Source of the DNA: CSP1-1 sp035620615 | GTDB lineage: Archaea; Thermoproteota; Nitrososphaeria; Nitrososphaerales; Nitrosopumilaceae | Assembly: GCA_035620615.1 (NCBI GenBank) | Contig: DASPGM010000013.1 | Coordinates: 1 to 54,325, forward strand | Reading direction: 5' to 3' | Length of the DNA: 54,325 nt | In this document: positions 49,808 to 54,325 of the stretch, in pieces | Position numbering within the stretch: the stretch's first letter is position 1 | Layout of the letters: each line of letters begins with the position of its first letter | Program-made: the position numbers and the translations under genes | The notes under the pieces: model-generated | What the model was told of the DNA's origin: nothing | What the model saw: the letters and a program-made list of their open reading frames with translations, nothing else | Database searches by the model: none

Positions 49808-51246
49808 ATTCCATAACTAGACCATTTTGAATCAACAAGATTTTTTGTAGAATCATCTGTTTTAACAAGCTCCTGGATTGGGCGCTCATATCCTTCCTCC
49901 TTTGTTTTCTGTGTTGCATCAATTCCAAGCTTTGAGCCTAAATTCACTAATGGAGAAGCAGGATCCAATGTATCTGTTGGGGTATTTTCTATAATCATTG
50001 TATCTCTAGCAGCATCTGCTCTGGTGGTAATTGCCCAAATTACATCATTGATGTCATGAACGTTGACATCTTCATCTACTACAACAAAAATTTTTGTTAG
50101 TGACAACTGACCTAATCCCCAAAGACCCATCATTACTTTTTTTGCTTGTCCCGGATACATTTTCTTAATTGATATGATTGCCATCCCCTGAAACCACCCA
50201 GCAGCCGGCATTGCAAAATCTACTACCTCTGGTTGGAACATTCTAATCAAAGGCAAAAATGATCTTTCAATTACTTTTCCAATAAATGCATCCTCAAGGA
50301 TTGGTTTACCTACTATAGTTGTAAGGTATATCGGTTTTTGTCTTTGCATGATTCCTGTTAGGGTAAATGTAGGATAGGGTTCTTTTGGGGTATAGTATCC
50401 CGTATGATCCCCAAAAGGTCCCTCATCTCTAATATCAAAAGGATCAACATATCCTTCTAAAATGATTTCTGCATTTGCTGGTACCTCAAGGTCAATCGTT
50501 TTGCATTTTACAGTTTGAATTCCTTTTTTCCTTGTAATTCCTGCAAAAAGATACTTGTCTAATCCTTCTGGTACAGGAGCCACTGCTGAAAAAACTGTTG
50601 CAGGATCTCCACCAATAATTATTGCTGCTTCAATTTTTTTTCCCTTTTCTTTTGAAATGTCATGATGATGGGCACCGCGCTTGTGTTTTTGCCAGTGCAT
50701 CAAGGCATGCGTACTATCTAAAATTTGTATTCTGTATACACCTAGATTTCTTACACCAGTCTCTGGATGTTTTGTTGCAACAAGGCCAAATGTGATAAAC
50801 TTTCCTGCATCTTTTGGCCATGTTTTAAGAATTGGAATATTTTCAAAAGACGGTGAATCATTTACAACCTCAGTTACTGGGCCACTCTTTTCAAGCTTGG
50901 GAAATATATCGCCCATCTTTGAGAGCTCTGGTAATTTTTTTAGCTTGTTAAAAAATCCTGATGGAATTTCCATCTTTGTCATATCCACAATTCTCTGACC
51001 AATCTCTGTAAAATCTGAAATCTCTAAACCAATTTCAAGTCTTTTAATTGAGCCAAAAGCATTTCCTAAAACAGGCATTTCATAATTTTTTACATTTTCA
51101 AACAATAATGCAGGTCCATTTGAATACATGGTTCTTCGCAAAATTTCTGCAATCTCCAAGTTAGAATCAACTTGAGTCTTAACTCTTTTTAGCTCGTTTG
51201 CACTTTCTAATTTTTCAATATATTGTCTAATGTCCTCGATGGGCAC
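49804..51246 (-). CDS. ubiD: UbiD-family prenylated-FMN decarboxylase, probable menaquinone step (MqnL-like)
   Basis: The 480-residue protein shows the UbiD landmarks NLGVYRIQILDSTHALMHWQKHKRGAHHH, GGDPATVFSAVAPVPEG, PANAEIILEGYVDP and the catalytic Glu region RDEGPFGDHTGYYTP. UbiD homologues decarboxylate prenylated aromatic acids; in the futalosine route this would be prenylated 1,4-dihydroxy-6-naphthoate. Convergence with mqnC (4-nt overlap) supports that role over a ubiquinone one, since archaea lack ubiquinone. UbiX is not in the window. Confidence 0.9.
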   Translation of the reverse strand: MPIEDIRQYIEKLESANELKRVKTQVDSNLEIAEILRRTMYSNGPALLFENVKNYEMPVLGNAFGSIKRLEIGLEISDFTEIGQRIVDMTKMEIPSGFFNKLKKLPELSKMGDIFPKLEKSGPVTEVVNDSPSFENIPILKTWPKDAGKFITFGLVATKHPETGVRNLGVYRIQILDSTHALMHWQKHKRGAHHHDISKEKGKKIEAAIIIGGDPATVFSAVAPVPEGLDKYLFAGITRKKGIQTVKCKTIDLEVPANAEIILEGYVDPFDIRDEGPFGDHTGYYTPKEPYPTFTLTGIMQRQKPIYLTTIVGKPILEDAFIGKVIERSFLPLIRMFQPEVVDFAMPAAGWFQGMAIISIKKMYPGQAKKVMMGLWGLGQLSLTKIFVVVDEDVNVHDINDVIWAITTRADAARDTMIIENTPTDTLDPASPLVNLGSKLGIDATQKTKEEGYERPIQELVKTDDSTKNLVDSKWSSYGI

Positions 51247-51347
51247 GCCTCTAATTCGATATTATGGTGGTATAAAGCTTGACTGAATTTCTCCAATCTT
51301 GCTTTATTTGAAAAAAAATTAACATATAGATTTTAATTCAATATGCC

Positions 51348-51590
51348 TTGTTTTTTAATGTGGTCAATGATAAATGCCCTGTATGCAAGGGAACAGGAAC
51401 TATAGAGTTACTTGGGTCGCAATGTCCATTTTGTAATGGAACAGGAGATTATACCAAGGCAGCTGAAAGTTATCTTGATTCACATATTTGCCAATGCATT
51501 TTTTTAGATAGAAAAAAATGTCCATTATGTGGAAAAAGCTGTCATCATGATACCCCAAACAAACCTAAAATTTTGATTGACCCAATTTAA
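51348..51590 (+). CDS. DnaJ-type zinc-ribbon small protein; start unclear
   Basis: The 80-residue frame contains CPVCKGTG and CPFCNGTG, two CxxCxGxG repeats of the DnaJ zinc domain. It ends in CQCIFLDRKKCPLCGKSCHH, a second probable zinc site. The frame has TTG at 51,348. An ATG at 51,343 lies about 22 nt after TATA-like sequence (ACATATAGA) but is two bases out of phase; one extra T in the following T6 run would join it as MPCFFNVVNDKCPVC. So TTG start or homopolymer error. Function unknown; possibly a chaperone accessory. Confidence 0.72.
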   Translation: MFFNVVNDKCPVCKGTGTIELLGSQCPFCNGTGDYTKAAESYLDSHICQCIFLDRKKCPLCGKSCHHDTPNKPKILIDPI

Positions 51591-51611
51591 AAAATAATTT
51601 TAATAAAAAAA

Positions 51612-51989
51612 TTACCCAACTGGAGGAAGTTCAGTTTTTTTATCATGACCTCCAGAACCAAACTTGCAGTAAAAACACAAGTCAGATTGCATATGTTTGA
51701 GCTGTTCAATTTGAATTGCTCCAAGCTTTAACGCAATTTTTGTTAATATTTTGTATTTTAGCGGCATCGCAGGAATTACCTCATTCATGTATACCCTGTA
51801 ATGTTCTGGACAAAACTTTAGAGTAACACGGCTAGAATCATTTCCTTTCTGGTTTACTTGTTTTGTAAAATTAATCTGTTCTCTAATGTATTCATGTTTT
51901 GGGCAAGGGCAATTTCTTCCTCCTGGATGTTTGTAGGCAGGAGTATTTTTCCAATCAAATTCTGGATAGTCTTTTTCGAAATCGTCCAA
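51612..51989 (-). CDS. Hypothetical Cys/His-rich protein
   Basis: The 125-residue soluble protein has NCPCPKHEYI, LKFCPEHYRVY and LCFYCKFGSGGH, giving six cysteines and several histidines that could bind zinc or an Fe-S cluster. The start ATG (51,989) leads into an acidic N-terminus MDDFEKDYPEFDW. The family is not recognised. It converges on the zinc-ribbon gene with a 21-nt gap. Confidence 0.65.
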   Translation of the reverse strand: MDDFEKDYPEFDWKNTPAYKHPGGRNCPCPKHEYIREQINFTKQVNQKGNDSSRVTLKFCPEHYRVYMNEVIPAMPLKYKILTKIALKLGAIQIEQLKHMQSDLCFYCKFGSGGHDKKTELPPVG

Positions 51990-52126
51990 TACCTTATCTA
52001 GCTAACTTTGCACTAATAAAACTTGGTAGGATTTTGTGCCTGTTGGCATTATTTGTTGGATCTCCTTGATTCGACGTTTAATTTTGAGCAAAATGTAAAT
52101 AAAGCACACATAATGTAACCACAATA

Positions 52127-52894
52127 TTGGCTACTAAACGAAAATCATCCACAACCAAGAAAGATCTTGAAGCAAAAATTGCAGAACTTGAAGCAAAGCT
52201 AACTCAGTTATCTTCCCAAATAGGCCAAAAGCCAGCGGGACAAACTCAGACAGCTCCGCCTCCACAACAATCAAAACCAGCCCCACAAACTCAAGCCTCA
52301 AAACCAGCTTCCCAGCCTGAAGCAGCACCACCAGTTACAAGAGAATCACTTATTGAAAATGTACCAACCGGTGTCTGGCATGAGAGAAAAACAAAGACTC
52401 CAGCTTATGTTCCTGAAAATCCTAGAGCATGGGCAAGACGACATGCAGAAGGCGCTGATGCTCCATCTCAACCATGGGCTTTACAAAAAGCAAAGGTTAC
52501 AGGTTACACTGCACCATCAAACAAATATTTTGCAACAAGACAAAGACTTGCTTATCATCCTCAAGCAACTAGCTTTACGGGATATGGCATATCTCTAGGT
52601 CATGGAACTGCACAGGCGCAAACTAAAGCACCTCCACCACCTCCACAACAAAAAACACTTCCAAAGCAAACTGGAGGCTCATCAGGAGGTTCATCTAGTT
52701 CATCAGGCAGTAATTCCAAAAAGTCCGAACTTGAAAAATATGAGCAAGAATACTTGGCAAGATTAGACCAACAAGAAAGAGAAGCTCAAGAGTTACATGA
52801 AGCAGCACTTGAATTGGCAGCAAAAAGACGTGCCTCATCTGGTTCTTCTAGCTCTGGCGGATCAACTCGTGGTTCACTTCCAAAGGGATTTTAA
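52127..52894 (+). CDS. Low-complexity protein with terminal coiled coils
   Basis: The 255-residue protein starts with a basic patch and a heptad segment (KKDLEAKIAELEAKLTQLSSQI). A Pro/Gln/Ala/Thr-rich linker follows, then a central folded-looking part (ENVPTGVWHERKTKTPAYVPENPRAW... YFATRQRLAYHPQATSF) and a Ser/Gly-rich stretch. A second charged helix (KSELEKYEQEYLARLDQQER) and another Ser/Gly tail end the chain. There is no signal or membrane segment. The family is not recognised; architecture suggests a scaffold. The start is TTG, about 30 nt after GTAAATAAAG. Confidence 0.7.
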   Translation: MATKRKSSTTKKDLEAKIAELEAKLTQLSSQIGQKPAGQTQTAPPPQQSKPAPQTQASKPASQPEAAPPVTRESLIENVPTGVWHERKTKTPAYVPENPRAWARRHAEGADAPSQPWALQKAKVTGYTAPSNKYFATRQRLAYHPQATSFTGYGISLGHGTAQAQTKAPPPPPQQKTLPKQTGGSSGGSSSSSGSNSKKSELEKYEQEYLARLDQQEREAQELHEAALELAAKRRASSGSSSSGGSTRGSLPKGF

Positions 52895-52929
52895 CCCTAA
52901 ACCTTCTTTTCTTTTAATTATTTTTTAAA

Positions 52930-53388
52930 TTAGTTTGTAAAAGCTTCTAAAACTTCTTTTGCATGTCCTGCAGCCTTTACTTTAGGATATGCTTTGAAAA
53001 TTTTCCCTTTTTCATCTACCAAAAATGTACTTCGTGTGACTCCCATGTACTCTCTTCCCATAAAATTTTTTTTGCCCCAGACTCCAAACTTTTTTGCAAC
53101 TTCAGTCTTTGTATCTGCTAACAAAACAAAAGGAATGTTCATTTTCTCACAAAATTTTTTGTGAGATTCTACATCGTCTTTACTTATTCCAACTATTTCG
53201 ATTCCTTTTTTTTTAAATTTTGGATAGTCTTTTGCAAACTCATCCGCCTCTATGGTGCAACCAGGTGTAAAGTCTTTAGGATAAAAGTAAATTACGTGTT
53301 TTTTCCCTTTAAAATCAGTTGATTTTATATTATTTCCATCCGAATCTAAGAGTTCAAATTTTGGCACCATGTCGCCTTCTTTAATCAT
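52930..53388 (-). CDS. bcp: Peroxiredoxin, BCP/PrxQ type
   Basis: A 152-residue thiol peroxidase. The peroxidatic Cys44 is in YPKDFTPGCTIEADEF. The resolving Cys five positions later, common in BCP, is absent (Asp49); the only other cysteine is Cys80 in HKKFCEKMN, which may resolve or not. FGVWGKKNFMGREYMGVTRSTFLVDEKGKI matches the family. It reduces peroxides in the cytoplasm. Monocistronic. Confidence 0.95.
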   Translation of the reverse strand: MIKEGDMVPKFELLDSDGNNIKSTDFKGKKHVIYFYPKDFTPGCTIEADEFAKDYPKFKKKGIEIVGISKDDVESHKKFCEKMNIPFVLLADTKTEVAKKFGVWGKKNFMGREYMGVTRSTFLVDEKGKIFKAYPKVKAAGHAKEVLEAFTN

Positions 53389-53483
53389 ATTTTTTAGAAG
53401 AAAATTTCCCTAATTAATTATTTTTTAATATTACCTTCTCGCATTAGATTTTAAAACAAGCAAAAATAGGTTAGATACAGATT

Positions 53484-54325
53484 ATGGTACAAAGTAACTA
53501 TGATATTTTAGAGGTTAGTGAAAATGCAACTCGAATAGAAATTCGTGACGCATTTAGAAAATTGGTTCTTGAGCATCACTCTGATAGAGGGGGAGATGAT
53601 GAACAATTTAAAAAAATAAAACAAGCATTTGATGATCTAAAAGTAGGGAAAAAATATCCAGACTCACCTGAAGACAAAAATAAAAAATCAAGATTTTATT
53701 CAGGTGACTCTGAAGAAGAAAAAAGAAAACGAAATCTAATCTTAGCTCATGATGTAGCTCAAGAGATAAAAAATGCTCAAGAGTGGGTTGCTGCATTAAA
53801 TCGAGTAGATGCAACTGGTGTGAGACTCTTTGGCTCAAAGGAGCTCGGTCAATTAGAATTTGAAAGAAAGGCTACAAAGGCTTTATCAATTAAAGGAAAA
53901 TTTTGGGCAGGAAACCTCACATACGATAATCCAATTATAATGTGGGGCAGTATTTCAAATCCATATTTTTCTGACAAGGAAAATGAAAAAACACACATCC
54001 ATGTAACAAAAGGAAAATTTTCTTTAATTGATCCACTTGAAAATGGATATGTTATTGAAAATGGAGCAAAAATTACTGCTGATAATGGTGATATTATAGT
54101 TGGAGATGTATTTGGTAAAAAAGAGATACTACAAGACCCTTCTGGGAAGATTGGAATGTTTATCACTAATGAGCATTTTACTGAGCTCAAAGCACCTAGA
54201 GGAAAAATCGTTGCAGGTTTTATCAGAAATACTGTAAAACTTGAAGCTGAAACAATTATGGCAATCATACTTGAAGATCATGTTCTACTCAAGGGACGTA
54301 ACATCTCAATTTTAGGAAGCAAGGT
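53484..54325 (+). CDS. J-domain protein with degenerate HPD motif, 3' end outside the window
   Basis: From the ATG at 53,484 the frame is open to the last base (280 codons). Residues 5-55 are a J domain (YDILEVSENATRIEIRDAFRKL...FKKIKQAFDDLK), but the HPD tripeptide is His32-Ser33-Asp34. HPD is needed to stimulate Hsp70 in classic DnaJ, so this may be a variant. A charged linker and a region with W...ALNRVDATGVRLFGSKELGQLEFERKA follow, then a beta-rich part (about 145-280) that I do not recognise. TTTTAAAAC about 30 nt upstream is a plausible TATA box. Confidence 0.85.
   Translation, partial: MVQSNYDILEVSENATRIEIRDAFRKLVLEHHSDRGGDDEQFKKIKQAFDDLKVGKKYPDSPEDKNKKSRFYSGDSEEEKRKRNLILAHDVAQEIKNAQEWVAALNRVDATGVRLFGSKELGQLEFERKATKALSIKGKFWAGNLTYDNPIIMWGSISNPYFSDKENEKTHIHVTKGKFSLIDPLENGYVIENGAKITADNGDIIVGDVFGKKEILQDPSGKIGMFITNEHFTELKAPRGKIVAGFIRNTVKLEAETIMAIILEDHVLLKGRNISILGSK

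Overview
The window looks like a chromosomal piece of an ammonia-oxidising thaumarchaeon (Nitrosopumilaceae type). The evidence is low G+C, archaeal information-processing genes (two TFBs, aIF5A, SRP19, SRP54, Gar1, Pus10, Dph6, S8e, S24e, S27ae), intron-containing tRNAs, a box C/D sRNA, many TATA boxes about 25 nt before start codons (leaderless mRNAs), frequent TTG starts, and archaeal versions of shikimate, thiamine and heme genes. No phage, IS element, CRISPR array or defence island is visible. Both ends look like contig edges: the left edge lies in a 21-bp tandem repeat and the right edge cuts a J-domain gene.

Layout. 1-1,015: repeat-coded protein tail, OB-fold ssDNA-binding protein, tRNA-Leu(CAA) with intron, tiny zinc-finger gene. 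1,016-9,742: DedA and HD genes, then a heme block (precorrin-2 dehydrogenase, hemA, hemB, fused siroheme decarboxylase AhbAB, HemQ/chlorite-dismutase-like protein with DUF1802 and aldo/keto reductase) and sufC. 9,863-17,914: TFB-Gar1, SRP19-S8e, ScpB-ScpA, alcohol dehydrogenase, response regulator, Lrp regulator, acetyltransferase, a possible oxidase remnant, second TFB. 17,915-26,564: TerC with an apparently long structured leader, extracytoplasmic beta-propeller and other secreted proteins, tRNA-Tyr with intron, aIF5A, a Met/Cys-rich anchored protein. 26,651-32,185: box C/D sRNA, Dph6, SRP54, Pus10, HExxH protein, S27ae, S24e, DUF309. 32,169-38,970: phosphoglycerate mutase, GalT-like enzyme, Gna1-like acetyltransferase with sugar nucleotidyltransferase, thiDN and thiC back to back. 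38,953-48,552: a long minus-strand operon with the whole archaeal shikimate pathway plus chorismate mutase-aminotransferase, prephenate dehydrogenase and Nudix. 48,689-54,325: menaquinone genes mqnC and ubiD, zinc-ribbon proteins, a low-complexity protein, peroxiredoxin, partial J-domain gene.

How the parts work together. The heme genes fit the siroheme route, with a HemQ-like protein as candidate for the last step. The aro block makes chorismate, which feeds tyrosine and phenylalanine (CM-aminotransferase, TyrA) and menaquinone (MqnC, UbiD). The strongest non-protein observations are: (1) a box C/D sRNA whose 12-nt D guide matches an elongator tRNA-Met anticodon loop, predicting methylation of C34; (2) a structured, apparently long leader before terC; (3) three divergent pairs that seem to share one near-palindromic TATA box; (4) three genes whose true N-termini lack an in-frame ATG, pointing to ATT/TTG starts or small frameshifts; (5) several genes too short or incomplete for routine ORF calling (S27ae, 40-aa zinc finger, J-domain gene). 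I do not see a clearly new multi-gene system; the candidates for novelty are RNA elements and unusual proteins.
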